In this document: positions 1-7,334 of the stretch, piece after piece | Numbering within the stretch: position 1 is the first letter of the stretch | Layout: each line of letters starts with the position of its first letter | Assembly (NCBI GenBank): GCA_944392065.1 | Contig: CALXVO010000013.1 | Span: forward strand, 1-17,982 | Source of the DNA: an uncultured Clostridia bacterium | GTDB lineage: Bacteria > Bacillota > Clostridia > TANB77 > CAG-508 | Reading direction: 5' to 3' | DNA: 17,982 bases | The notes under the pieces: generated by a model | The model's input: only the letters and a program-made list of their open reading frames with translations | Told to the model about the DNA's origin: nothing | Database searches by the model: none | Program-made: the position numbers and the translations under genes

Positions 1-2
1 AT

Positions 3-53
3 GTTACTGATGTATCAATAGCACATGCAAAAGAATTAAAAATGGCATCGTAA
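3..53 (+). CDS. C-terminal end of an unrecognised upstream gene (partial)
   Basis: One forward frame runs in from the left edge for sixteen codons and stops at TAA (51-53). The visible end reads VTDVSIAHAKELKMAS. The other two forward frames stop within the first 20 bases, so this is the only frame that can be the tail of a plus-strand gene. I do not recognise the protein; greA, dusB and coaX are common upstream of lysS in Firmicutes, but this tail does not look like a typical end of any of them. A promoter lies between it and lysS, so the two need not share a transcript. Confidence 0.4.
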   Translation, partial: VTDVSIAHAKELKMAS

Positions 54-103
54 AGTGGTGCCACAATTTATGTTTGCTTTTTCTAAATCTTTCCAATAAT
101 TAG

Positions 104-132
104 TTTACAAAAATAGCAAAATAGTATATAAT
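104..132 (+). promoter_or_regulatory. SigA-type promoter for lysS
   Basis: A -35 box TTTACA (104-109) and a perfect -10 box TATAAT (127-132) are separated by exactly 17 bp. They lie about 75 bp upstream of lysS, which has its own good Shine-Dalgarno AGGAAGGA (193-200). The long leader between them has no hairpin or T-box motif that I can recognise. Confidence 0.7.
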
Positions 133-208
133 ATTTTACGTGAAAAAGTGTGTTAAAAGTAAACGACATTAAAAATTAATTGCATTAAAGAAAGGAAGGA
201 ATTCAATA

Positions 209-1702
209 ATGGATGAGAACAATAACGTAGAGCAAGAATTAGACATGAACCAATTAATGAAAGTAAGAAGAGAGAAATTAGATAAACTAAAACAAGAAGG
301 AAAAGATCCTTATCAAATAACAAAATTTAATACAACACATACAAGCAAACAAATAAAAGATAATTATGAAGAATTAGAAGGAAAAGATGTAACAGTAGCT
401 GGAAGAATTATGGCAAAAAGAATTATGGGAAAGGCATCTTTTTGTCATATACAAGATAGTGAAGGAAGAATTCAAAGTTATGTAAGTATCAACGATTTAG
501 GAGAAGAAAGTTATAAAGCGTTTAAAGAAGACGATATTGGAGATATTGTAGGAATAACAGGTTTTGTATTTAAAACAAGAACAGGAGAAATATCCATTCA
601 TGCAAAAGAACTTACTCTTCTTTCAAAATCTTTAAGACCACTTCCAGAAAAATTCCATGGATTAAAAGATACCGATTTAAGATATAGACAAAGATATGTA
701 GATTTAATTGTAAATCCAGAAGTAAAAGATACTTTTATTAAGAGAGCAGAAATACTAAAAGCAATAAGAAAATTTATGGATGAAAAAGGTTATATGGAAG
801 TAGAAACTCCAATTCTTACTACTGTTGCCACAGGAGATGCTGCAAGACCTTTTATTACCCATCATAATACATTAGATTTACAAATGTATTTAAGAATTGC
901 ACCAGAGTTAAATTTAAAAAGATTAATTGTTGGTGGATTTGATAAAGTATTCGAGATAGGTAAAAACTTTAGAAATGAAGGAATGGATATCAAACATAAT
1001 CCAGAATTTACTAATATGGAGTTTTATTCTGCATATGAAGATTATAATGATATGATGAATATAGCTGAAGAATTAATTTCTACTGTAGCACAAAATACAT
1101 TAGGAACAACAACGATAACCTATGAAGGTCAAGAAATCAATTTAGCACCAGGCTGGAAGAAAATAGCTATGATAGATGCAATAAAGGAGATAACTGGAGT
1201 AGATTTTAATACAATTAATACAGACGAAGAAGCTCAAGCTATAGCAAAAGAAAAAGGTGTACAATTTGAAGATATAAAAAATACAAGAGGACATATTATT
1301 AATGAATTTTTTGAAACATTTGTAGAAGAAACCTTAATCCAGCCAACCTTTATTATGGACTATCCGGTAGAGGTATCTCCACTTACAAAGAGGAAAAAAG
1401 AAGATCCAAGATTAGTAGAAAGATTTGAGTTATTTATTGGAGGAAGAGAATATGGAAATGCGTATTCGGAATTAAATGACCCAATAGACCAATATGAAAG
1501 ATTCTTAAAACAAGTGGAAGCAAAAGAAAAAGGCGATGAAGAAGCAGGTGGAATGGATGAGGACTTTGTAAATGCCCTAGAAATTGGTATGCCACCAACA
1601 GGAGGAATGGGAATAGGACTAGATAGATTAATAATGTTACTTACCAATTCACCATCCATAAGAGATGTGTTATTCTTCCCAACAATGAAGCCTTTGAATT
1701 AA
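209..1702 (+). CDS. lysS: Lysyl-tRNA synthetase, class II
   Basis: LysS charges tRNA-Lys with lysine in the cytoplasm, using ATP. The 497-residue length is normal for bacterial LysS. An N-terminal helix is followed by an OB-fold anticodon-binding domain (about residues 60-140). The class II catalytic core then shows motif 1 around residues 183-203 (ILKAIRKFM...VETPIL), motif 2 at about 247-273 (FEIGKNFRNEG...NMEFY) and motif 3 at 465-478 with GIGLDR. The ATG at 209 is set by AGGAAGGA eight bases upstream. It is driven by the promoter at 104-132. The membrane protease gene follows after about 40 bp with no convincing terminator, so the two may be co-transcribed. Nothing looks odd in the reading frame. 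Confidence 0.97.
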   Translation: MDENNNVEQELDMNQLMKVRREKLDKLKQEGKDPYQITKFNTTHTSKQIKDNYEELEGKDVTVAGRIMAKRIMGKASFCHIQDSEGRIQSYVSINDLGEESYKAFKEDDIGDIVGITGFVFKTRTGEISIHAKELTLLSKSLRPLPEKFHGLKDTDLRYRQRYVDLIVNPEVKDTFIKRAEILKAIRKFMDEKGYMEVETPILTTVATGDAARPFITHHNTLDLQMYLRIAPELNLKRLIVGGFDKVFEIGKNFRNEGMDIKHNPEFTNMEFYSAYEDYNDMMNIAEELISTVAQNTLGTTTITYEGQEINLAPGWKKIAMIDAIKEITGVDFNTINTDEEAQAIAKEKGVQFEDIKNTRGHIINEFFETFVEETLIQPTFIMDYPVEVSPLTKRKKEDPRLVERFELFIGGREYGNAYSELNDPIDQYERFLKQVEAKEKGDEEAGGMDEDFVNALEIGMPPTGGMGIGLDRLIMLLTNSPSIRDVLFFPTMKPLN

Positions 1703-1744
1703 AGGGTGTTTTTACTTAAATTTAATTAGTAAAGGAAATTGAAT

Positions 1745-2500
1745 ATGTATATAGATAGAAGATTAATATTTTTAATAATAGCTTTAATGCTATTTAGTTC
1801 ATTAATGTCCTTATTATCAAGAGAAAATGGATTATTAAGTTTTGTAATAACCATACCGGGCATATTGATAGCAATAACGTTTCATGAATTTGCACATGCT
1901 TTTGCAGCAGATAAATTGGGAGACGATACTCCACGAAGACAAGGAAGGCTCAACTTAAACCCATTTACTCATTTAGATTTATTTGGAACTATAATGCTAG
2001 TATTTGCAGGATTTGGATGGGGAAAACCAGTCGAAATAAATCCAAGAAATTTTAATAGAGATATATCGCTATCAAAAGCAGAAGCAATTGTTGCTGCTGC
2101 TGGTCCAATTATGAATTTTATAATAACAATAGTATTTGAAATAATATTATGCATTATAGTAAAATTTGCACCAGGTTTTTATGTGACAGGTGGAAACATC
2201 TATGCTTCTAGCCAAATTTGGGGAATAGTAGCAAGCATTATTGGTAGTATAATATCTATTAATATAGGGCTTGGAATATTTAATTTAATACCATTGCCAC
2301 CATTAGATGGTTCAAAAATATTAAGTGGTTTTTTACCATATAATGCAAGAAATTGGATGGACTCACATAGTCAAATTTTTGAGATCATATTTGTTGCTTT
2401 ATGGATAGTAGGAATATTAAGTTTAATAATATCCCCAATAATTTCAGTTGTAAATAATGGCTTAACTAGTTTGTTTATGTCAATGTTTGGGTTAATATAA
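1745..2500 (+). CDS. Site-2-type membrane zinc metalloprotease (M50 family, YwhC-like)
   Basis: This is a 251-residue polytopic membrane protein of the M50/S2P family, which cuts substrates inside the membrane. The zinc site HEFAH is at residues 47-51 within a hydrophobic helix. The second conserved motif NLIPLPPLDG is at 180-189, with the metal-binding Asp at 188. About five or six hydrophobic segments are visible. The compact form without a PDZ domain matches the Bacillus YwhC-like branch rather than RseP or SpoIVFB. An in-frame TTG at 1739 is too close to the AAAGGA at 1731-1736, while the ATG at 1745 lies eight bases past it, so I chose the ATG. The substrate cannot be inferred from the neighbours. 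It probably follows lysS in one transcript. Confidence 0.9.
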   Translation: MYIDRRLIFLIIALMLFSSLMSLLSRENGLLSFVITIPGILIAITFHEFAHAFAADKLGDDTPRRQGRLNLNPFTHLDLFGTIMLVFAGFGWGKPVEINPRNFNRDISLSKAEAIVAAAGPIMNFIITIVFEIILCIIVKFAPGFYVTGGNIYASSQIWGIVASIIGSIISINIGLGIFNLIPLPPLDGSKILSGFLPYNARNWMDSHSQIFEIIFVALWIVGILSLIISPIISVVNNGLTSLFMSMFGLI

Positions 2501-2501
2501 G

Positions 2502-2553
2502 TATTGCATATAGATGTTTAATCTAAGAGAATAATCAGTTAATGCAATATAAT
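2502..2553 (+). promoter_or_regulatory. Inverted repeat overlapping a possible -10 box upstream of tsaD
   Basis: TATTGCAT (2502-2509) and ATGCAATA (2542-2549) form a perfect 8-bp inverted repeat 32 bp apart. A consensus -10 TATAAT (2548-2553) overlaps the right arm. No good -35 sits 16-18 bp upstream, so the promoter is uncertain. The repeat could be an operator, but this is only inference. Confidence 0.3.
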
Positions 2554-2611
2554 TTATACAATAAGATAAATGTAAAAAAGCAGTATATAGAGTCAAAAAT
2601 AGGAGTAAAAA

Positions 2612-3601
2612 ATGAAAGATATAATCACACTAGGAATTGAATCAAGTTGTGATGAGACCTCTGTAGCAGTAGTAAAAAATGGTAGAGAGGTTTTATCAAA
2701 TGTAATAAATTCACAAATAAAAATACATGAAAAATTTGGTGGAGTTGTACCGGAAATAGCTTCTAGAAATCATATAGAGACTATTTCTGCTGTCACAAAA
2801 GAGGCCTTAAAAGAAGCTAATATAACATGGAATGATATTGATAATATAGCTTGCACATATGGACCAGGATTAGTAGGTGCTCTTTTAGTAGGAGTATCTT
2901 ATGCTAAGGGTCTAAGCTATGCTTTAAATAAACCACTAACAGGTACAAATCATATCGAGGGTCATGTAGCAGCAAATTATATTTCTCACAAGGAACTAAA
3001 ACCACCGTTTTTATGCTTAATTATTTCAGGAGGGCATACCCATCTAGTACATATACAAGATTATGATAAATTTGAAATATTAGGAAAGACAAGAGATGAT
3101 GCTATTGGAGAAGCTTTTGATAAAGTGGCAAGGGTAATAGGACTAGGGTATCCTGGAGGACCAAAAGTAGATAAGCTTGCAAAAGAAGGTAAGGCAAATA
3201 TAGAACTTCCTAAGACACATATAGATGGATTAGATTTTAGTTTTAGTGGAATAAAAACAGCAATAATAAATTTACACCATAAAAACCCAGATATTAATAA
3301 AGCAGATTTATGCGCAAGTTTTGAAAAATATGTTACAGAAATATTAATTGATAATAGTTTAAAAGCTGCAAATGAATTGAAAATAAAAACAATAGCATTA
3401 GCAGGAGGGGTATCTGCAAATTCATATATAAGACAGCAATTTGTAAATCTAGAAAGTAAAGGATACAAAATATATTATCCAGAACCTATCCTTTGTACTG
3501 ATAACGCAGGAATGATAGCATCTGCAGGATATTATAGATATGTATCCGGGGTTACATCAGACCTTACCTTAAATGCGGTACCGAATTTAAAAATAAGCTA
3601 A
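2612..3601 (+). CDS. tsaD: tRNA N6-adenosine threonylcarbamoyltransferase TsaD (Kae1/Gcp family)
   Basis: TsaD transfers the threonylcarbamoyl group to A37 of ANN-decoding tRNAs (t6A), working with TsaB, TsaC and TsaE. The 329-residue protein is slightly short but normal for the family. It opens with the ASKHA phosphate-binding stretch GIESSCDETSVAVV (residues 8-21) and carries the metal-binding HIEGH with His114 and His118. It has ISGGHTH, the glycine loop AGGVSANS and a late Asp at about 297 (TDNAGMIA), all diagnostic. The ATG is fixed by AGGAG (2601-2605) six bases upstream. It lies between the M50 protease and a phosphoesterase; tsaB and tsaE are not in this window. Confidence 0.96.
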   Translation: MKDIITLGIESSCDETSVAVVKNGREVLSNVINSQIKIHEKFGGVVPEIASRNHIETISAVTKEALKEANITWNDIDNIACTYGPGLVGALLVGVSYAKGLSYALNKPLTGTNHIEGHVAANYISHKELKPPFLCLIISGGHTHLVHIQDYDKFEILGKTRDDAIGEAFDKVARVIGLGYPGGPKVDKLAKEGKANIELPKTHIDGLDFSFSGIKTAIINLHHKNPDINKADLCASFEKYVTEILIDNSLKAANELKIKTIALAGGVSANSYIRQQFVNLESKGYKIYYPEPILCTDNAGMIASAGYYRYVSGVTSDLTLNAVPNLKIS

Positions 3602-3620
3602 CAAAAAACAGAAGTAAACA

Positions 3621-3649
3621 TTGACAGGTTATTGATAAAAAATTATAAT
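3621..3649 (+). promoter_or_regulatory. Consensus SigA promoter for the phosphoesterase gene
   Basis: Perfect TTGACA (3621-3626) and perfect TATAAT (3644-3649) have a 17-bp spacer. The pair starts 20 bp after the tsaD stop and 42 bp before the start codon. This is the best match to the vegetative consensus in the window, so the downstream gene probably has its own strong transcription. Confidence 0.85.
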
Positions 3650-3691
3650 AACTATAAAAGTAAAAAGAAAACCAAATAGAGGAGCAAACCT

Positions 3692-4396
3692 ATGGCAATT
3701 TATGCAATTGCTGATTTACATTTATCCTTCTTAGAAGATAAGCCAATGGATATATTTGGAGATAATTGGGAAAATCATGCAGAAAAAATAAAGAAAAATT
3801 GGATAGAGCAAGTAAAGGAAGAAGATTTTGTAATACTTCCAGGAGATTTTTCTTGGGCAATGTATTTAAAAGATACAAAATTGGATTTTGAATATTTAAA
3901 TGGTTTGCCAGGCACGAAAATCTTATTAAAAGGAAACCATGATTATTGGTGGACTACTTTAGCAAAAATGAATGAATTTATACAGGAAAATAATTTTAAT
4001 AAAATACATTTTTTATACAATAACAGCTATTTAGTAGAAAATAAAATAATAGTTGGAACAAGAGGATGGAATATCTTAGATACAGAAAATGATAGTAAAA
4101 TGATAAAAAGAGAGAATGCAAGGCTAGAATTATCAATAAAAGATGGATTAAGCAAATATGGTGATGATAAGGAAATGATAGCTTTTATGCATTATCCACC
4201 TATTAATAAAAATGATATACTAGCAAAAGAAAAAACAGAATTTGTAAAAACATTTGAAAAATACAATATACATAGATGCTATTATGGACATTTACATGGA
4301 ACAGCACATAAAGATGCTATTGAAGAAATAGTAGATGGAATTGAGTATAAATTAATAAGTGCAGATTATCTGGATTTTACTTTACAAAAAATATAA
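3692..4396 (+). CDS. Calcineurin-like metallophosphoesterase (COG1768-type)
   Basis: This is a 234-residue cytoplasmic phosphohydrolase with a two-metal centre. All the family motifs are present in order: DLH (Asp8, His10), GDFSW (51-55, Asp52), GNHD (81-84), HYPP (His167) and GHLHG (199-203). There is no signal peptide or membrane helix. The overall layout fits the predicted-phosphohydrolase family found in many Firmicutes, whose substrate I do not know. The ATG is set by AGAGGAG (3678-3684), seven bases upstream, and the gene has a consensus promoter. The 74-residue membrane protein gene follows 74 bp downstream and may share the transcript. Confidence 0.9.
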   Translation: MAIYAIADLHLSFLEDKPMDIFGDNWENHAEKIKKNWIEQVKEEDFVILPGDFSWAMYLKDTKLDFEYLNGLPGTKILLKGNHDYWWTTLAKMNEFIQENNFNKIHFLYNNSYLVENKIIVGTRGWNILDTENDSKMIKRENARLELSIKDGLSKYGDDKEMIAFMHYPPINKNDILAKEKTEFVKTFEKYNIHRCYYGHLHGTAHKDAIEEIVDGIEYKLISADYLDFTLQKI

Positions 4397-4411
4397 AGAT
4401 AGTGTGAAATA

Positions 4412-4455
4412 ATCCATAAAAAATAGGATAGAAAGGCATTATCCATAAAATAGGA
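4412..4455. repeat. Short imperfect direct repeat
   Basis: Two copies of a 15-17 bp unit, ATCCATAAAAAATAGGA (4412-4428) and ATCCATAAAATAGGA (4441-4455), lie 29 bp apart in the gap before the small membrane-protein gene. The copies differ only by two A residues. They could be a local duplication or paired protein-binding sites. Confidence 0.5.
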
Positions 4456-4470
4456 AACAGGGGAATAAAT

Positions 4471-4695
4471 ATGTATAGAGAAGTTAAAATAAATATACCG
4501 ATGTTCATAGGAATCATATTACTTGTTGCTGTTGCAACAACTGTGCTTGTATCTGGAGTGAATTTTACTAAAGAGTTAATAATGAGAGATAATGAAAGAA
4601 TGGAAGAATGGTTTAATGAGTTAGAGGGAGAAGTAAATAATAGTATAGGAGCAAATGAGGCAATCAATGAAATTGCTGAAACAAATGATGTATAA
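4471..4695 (+). CDS. Small single-pass membrane protein of unknown function
   Basis: This 74-residue protein has one hydrophobic helix near its N-terminus (about residues 8-28). A short hydrophilic segment rich in Glu and Asn follows, containing MERMEEWFNELE-like charged helix text. I do not recognise a family. The good ribosome binding site AGGGGA (4459-4464), six bases before ATG, and the orderly codon use argue that it is real. The positive N-terminus (MYREVK) would place the acidic tail outside the cytoplasm if the segment is a type II-like anchor, though the orientation is uncertain. It lies between the phosphoesterase and trigger-factor genes. The promoter of tig begins about 25 bp after its stop. 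Confidence 0.65.
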   Translation: MYREVKINIPMFIGIILLVAVATTVLVSGVNFTKELIMRDNERMEEWFNELEGEVNNSIGANEAINEIAETNDV

Positions 4696-4720
4696 AATAT
4701 ACTAAAAAATATGTAAACTA

Positions 4721-4748
4721 TTGCAAAATGTTAAAAATGTGATATAAT
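4721..4748 (+). promoter_or_regulatory. Promoter for tig
   Basis: TTGCAA (4721-4726) and a perfect TATAAT (4743-4748) have a 16-bp spacer and end 40 bp before the chosen tig start. Confidence 0.65.
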
Positions 4749-4787
4749 AATAAAGCTTATTAAAAATATCGTGAAAGGATGAATAAT

Positions 4788-6071
4788 ATGAACGTAAAAG
4801 TAGAAAAAACAGAAAATAAAAATGAAGTGAAATTAACATTCAACATTGAAGCTGAAAAATTTGAAGAAGCAATGAAAAAGGTATATGCAAAAACTGCAAA
4901 ATATTTTAATATACCTGGTTTTAGAAAAGGAAAGGCACCGATGCAATTAGTAGAAAGACAATATGGTTCTGCTATTTTTTATGAGGATGCTTTTAACGAA
5001 CTAGTACCAGATATATATGATGAAGCAATTAAAGAAAATAAGATAGAAGCTGTTAGCAAGCCTAACATAGATATCGTACAAATGGAAAAAGGAAAAGAAC
5101 TAATTTTTACTGCAACAGTAGAAACAAAACCAGAAGTTGAACTTGGAAAATATAAAGGTATAGAAATTAAAAAAATTGAGTATACTACATCTGACAAAGA
5201 TATAGAACATGAATTAGGACATATGGCTGAAAGAAATGCTAGACTTGTTACCGTAGAAGATAGACCAGTTGAAAAAGGAGATATAACAACAATTGACTTT
5301 ACAGGTTCAATCGATGGAGTAGAATTTGAAGGTGGAAAAGCAGAAAATCATGAATTAGAGATTGGAAGCAATACATTTATACCAGGATTTGAAGATCAAA
5401 TGATTGGTATGAAAATAGATGAGGAAAAAGATATTAAAGTAAAATTCCCAGAGGATTACTTCTCAAAGGATTTAGCTGGAAAAGATGCAATATTTAAAGT
5501 AAAATTACATGAAATAAAGAAAAAAGAATTGCCAAAAATGGATGATGAATTTGCAAAAGACGTAAGCGAATTTGACACCTTAGATGAATTGAAGAATAGT
5601 ATAAAAGAGAAACTAGATACAGAAAATACGAATAAAGCAAAATATGAGACAGAGGAAGAAGCTATAAAAACAGTTTGTGATAATACAAAAATAGATATTC
5701 CAAATGGAATGATTGAAATGGAAATAGACAATATGGTAAGAGATATGGAAACAAGATTATCTTACCAAGGCTTAAATTTAAATCAATATCTTCAAATAAT
5801 GGGTAAAACAGAAGAAGATATTAGAAAAGATTTTAAAGACCAAGCAGAAAAATCTGTTAAATCTAGATTAGTATTAGAAGCTATTGTAAAAGCAGAAAAA
5901 ATAGAAGCAACTCCAGAAGAAGTAGCAGATAAAGTAAAAGAAATGGCAAAACAATATGGTAGAAAAGAAGAAGAGCTTCTTGAAAATGTACAATTAAAAG
6001 AATATGTAGAAGAAAATCTAAAAACAGAAAAAGTGATTGACTATATAGTACAAAATGCAAAAAAGAAATAG
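4788..6071 (+). CDS. tig: Trigger factor, ribosome-associated chaperone and prolyl isomerase
   Basis: Trigger factor binds near the ribosomal exit tunnel and helps nascent chains fold. The 427-residue length is typical. The N-terminal ribosome-binding domain has the signature loop GFRKGK at residues 44-49. An FKBP-type isomerase domain follows (about 155-245, with GDITTIDFTGSIDGVEFEGG and FIPGFEDQMIGM). The C-terminal half is the helical chaperone domain. An ATG at 4779 overlaps the Shine-Dalgarno itself, while the ATG at 4788 lies eight bases past AAAGGA (4774-4779), so the latter is the better start. The tig, clpP, clpX order is the classic Firmicute arrangement. Here tig and clpP are split by 464 bp of structured DNA and clpP has its own promoter. 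Confidence 0.96.
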   Translation: MNVKVEKTENKNEVKLTFNIEAEKFEEAMKKVYAKTAKYFNIPGFRKGKAPMQLVERQYGSAIFYEDAFNELVPDIYDEAIKENKIEAVSKPNIDIVQMEKGKELIFTATVETKPEVELGKYKGIEIKKIEYTTSDKDIEHELGHMAERNARLVTVEDRPVEKGDITTIDFTGSIDGVEFEGGKAENHELEIGSNTFIPGFEDQMIGMKIDEEKDIKVKFPEDYFSKDLAGKDAIFKVKLHEIKKKELPKMDDEFAKDVSEFDTLDELKNSIKEKLDTENTNKAKYETEEEAIKTVCDNTKIDIPNGMIEMEIDNMVRDMETRLSYQGLNLNQYLQIMGKTEEDIRKDFKDQAEKSVKSRLVLEAIVKAEKIEATPEEVADKVKEMAKQYGRKEEELLENVQLKEYVEENLKTEKVIDYIVQNAKKK

Positions 6072-6072
6072 G

Positions 6073-6199
6073 TGGTTAGAAAATAATTAGAATTTTGGCT
6101 GTGTCAACTTTAATTTAAAACGCGGTTACATACACCAAGTATGTGCCCTTGCCTTTTAAATTAAAGTTTCCTTGCAAAAATCCAATTCTTTTCCAACCA
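6073..6199. repeat. Nested inverted-repeat element 1 (after tig)
   Basis: Three nested arms are visible. The outer arms 6073-6096 and 6176-6199 match at 20 of 24 positions. The inner arms 6106-6120 and 6154-6168 are a perfect 15-bp inverted repeat (AACTTTAATTTAAAA). A tip hairpin has ACATAC (6128-6133) and GTATGT (6139-6144). The left outer arm starts two bases after the tig stop. The arms share the words GAA.ATAATT.G, TTTTGGC and CAATTCTTTTC with element 2 at 7136-7261, so the two look like one family. There is no coding sequence and no T-run typical of a simple terminator. Confidence 0.75.
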
Positions 6200-6238
6200 A
6201 TTAGGATAAAGCAGAAAACAAAGTCAAAGTAAAAAATG

Positions 6239-6295
6239 AAAAAGTTAGGGGGAAAAGTAGATTTAGTAAAATATATTTTACCACTAACTTTTTTT
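6239..6295 (+). terminator. Terminator-like hairpin downstream of tig
   Basis: AAAAAGTTAG (6239-6248) pairs perfectly with CTAACTTTTT (6284-6293), and the run of seven T residues extends to 6295. Inside the loop is a perfect 16-bp palindrome, GTAAAATATATTTTAC (6266-6281). The stem is AT-rich, so it may be weak. It fits the end of the tig transcript, about 170 bp past its stop. Confidence 0.5.
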
Positions 6296-6378
6296 GAATA
6301 AAATATAGTGAATATTACAATTTATTAATAAGTAAACCTTTCATTATTTTAGTAAAAAATAATGTTATAAATAAGTAT

Positions 6379-6457
6379 TTGTTACTGTTCAGCGTGAATT
6401 TGTAGTATACGTCTTAGTAGTATGTATATTTCTCAAATTTTTTTTAAACAGTAACAA
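6379..6457. promoter_or_regulatory. Inverted repeat immediately upstream of the clpP promoter
   Basis: TTGTTACTGTT (6379-6389) and AACAGTAACAA (6447-6457) form a perfect 11-bp inverted repeat. Nested inside it are AATTTG (6397-6402) and CAAATT (6434-6439). The word AAGTATTTG also occurs just outside the left arm and overlapping the right arm, in direct orientation. The right arm ends four bases before the -35 box of clpP, a position that suits an operator or an upstream RNA structure. The rest of the gap, 6296-6378, shows nothing I can name. Confidence 0.45.
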
Positions 6458-6461
6458 GTAT

Positions 6462-6491
6462 TTGACAATTTTGAAAGAAAATGTATATAAT
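6462..6491 (+). promoter_or_regulatory. Promoter for clpP
   Basis: TTGACA (6462-6467) and TATAAT (6486-6491) have an 18-bp spacer and lie about 45 bp before the clpP start. The -35 lies within TTTGACAATTTTGAAA, which resembles a degenerate pair of CtsR heptads but with poor spacing, so CtsR control is not claimed. Confidence 0.75.
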
Positions 6492-6535
6492 AGCATTGTA
6501 AATTTTAGAAATTATGTTTTAAGGAGGAATTTTTA

Positions 6536-7138
6536 ATGGAAAGAAATAGTTTAGTTCCATATGTTATAGAACAAACAGCAAAAGGAGAAAGATCTTATGA
6601 TATTTTTTCTCGTTTATTAAAAGATAGAATTATATTTTTAGGAGAAGATGTAAATGCAACAACAGCAAGCTTGGTAATAGCACAATTGTTATTCTTAGAG
6701 TCAGAAGACCCAGATAGAGAAATAAGTTTATATATCAATAGCCCAGGAGGATCTATTACTGATGGAATGGGAATTGTAGACACAATGAATTACATCAAAT
6801 GTCCAGTTTCTACTATATGTGTTGGTTTAGCTGCAAGCTTTGGTGCAGTGCTACTTGCCAATGGAGAAAAAGGAAAAAGATTTGCAACACCAAATGCAGA
6901 AATATTAATTCATCAACCATTAATTGGTGGAAATGGTATTGCTGGACAAACAACAGAAATAAAAATACATGCAGACCACATGATTAAAACAAGAGAAAAA
7001 CTAAATAAATTATTGAGTGATAAAACAGGTCAAAGTATTGAAACAATTGAAAGAGATACCGAAAGAGATCACTGGATGACAGCAGAAGAGGCTTTGGAGT
7101 ATGGATTGATTGATGGGATTATGGACAAAAGAAAGTAA
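6536..7138 (+). CDS. clpP: ATP-dependent Clp protease, proteolytic subunit ClpP
   Basis: ClpP forms the double-ring serine protease chamber that degrades proteins fed by ClpX or other Clp ATPases. The 200-residue protein aligns along its whole length with Firmicute ClpP. The catalytic triad is visible: Ser101 in GLAASFGA, His126 in LIHQPL and Asp178 in ERDTERDHW. The oxyanion segment NSPGGSIT is present. Compared with E. coli, the handle region after His126 has three extra residues (IGGNGIAGQ). The start follows an ideal AAGGAGG (6521-6527). There is no long propeptide. It has its own promoter, and clpX lies about 200 bp downstream behind inverted-repeat element 2, which begins on the clpP stop codon. 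Confidence 0.97.
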   Translation: MERNSLVPYVIEQTAKGERSYDIFSRLLKDRIIFLGEDVNATTASLVIAQLLFLESEDPDREISLYINSPGGSITDGMGIVDTMNYIKCPVSTICVGLAASFGAVLLANGEKGKRFATPNAEILIHQPLIGGNGIAGQTTEIKIHADHMIKTREKLNKLLSDKTGQSIETIERDTERDHWMTAEEALEYGLIDGIMDKRK

Positions 7139-7261
7139 TTTTGAAGATAATTGGTTTTGGCGTTGTTACTGCAAATTAAAAATTTAATCAACGTGCAAAA
7201 AGCACGCCTCATAAATTTTTAATTTGCGTGCCTAGCCAAAACACAATTCTTTTCAAAATTA
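7136..7261. repeat. Nested inverted-repeat element 2 (between clpP and clpX)
   Basis: The outer arms 7136-7161 and 7235-7261 pair almost completely, with two mismatches and one bulge. The inner arms are about 16 bp, 7171-7186 and 7212-7227 (GCAAATTAAAAATTTA and its complement). The tip is CGTGC-AAAAA-GCACG near 7192-7206. The first three bases are the clpP stop codon TAA, so the structure reaches into the gene end. Its arms share AATT, TTTTGGC and CAATTCTTTTC words with element 1. The remaining 7262-7334, up to clpX, holds no clear promoter. Confidence 0.75.
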
Positions 7262-7334
7262 CAGATGTGTTTGCTTCGTTTTGGACTGAAAAGAAATGGA
7301 AAGATAAGAAAAGTGAAAAAGAAAGGAAATAGAA

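Noticed and set aside
54..208. T-box or other riboswitch in the lysS leader
   Set aside because: No T-box sequence or antiterminator/terminator pair could be found; only a promoter and ribosome binding site are clear.
1360..1659. 99-codon open frame on the minus strand inside lysS
   Set aside because: It lies wholly within the well-supported lysS frame, has a Ser/Pro-rich composition typical of antisense frames in AT-rich genes, and no ribosome binding site.
6461..6476. CtsR operator at the clpP promoter
   Set aside because: TTTGACA and TTTGAAA heptads are two bases apart rather than three and the second is degenerate; the first is explained by the -35 box itself.
6072..7262. CRISPR array or attC-like integron cassettes from the palindromes near clpP
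   Set aside because: There are no regularly spaced direct repeats with unique spacers, no integrase, and the cores differ from attC R and L boxes.
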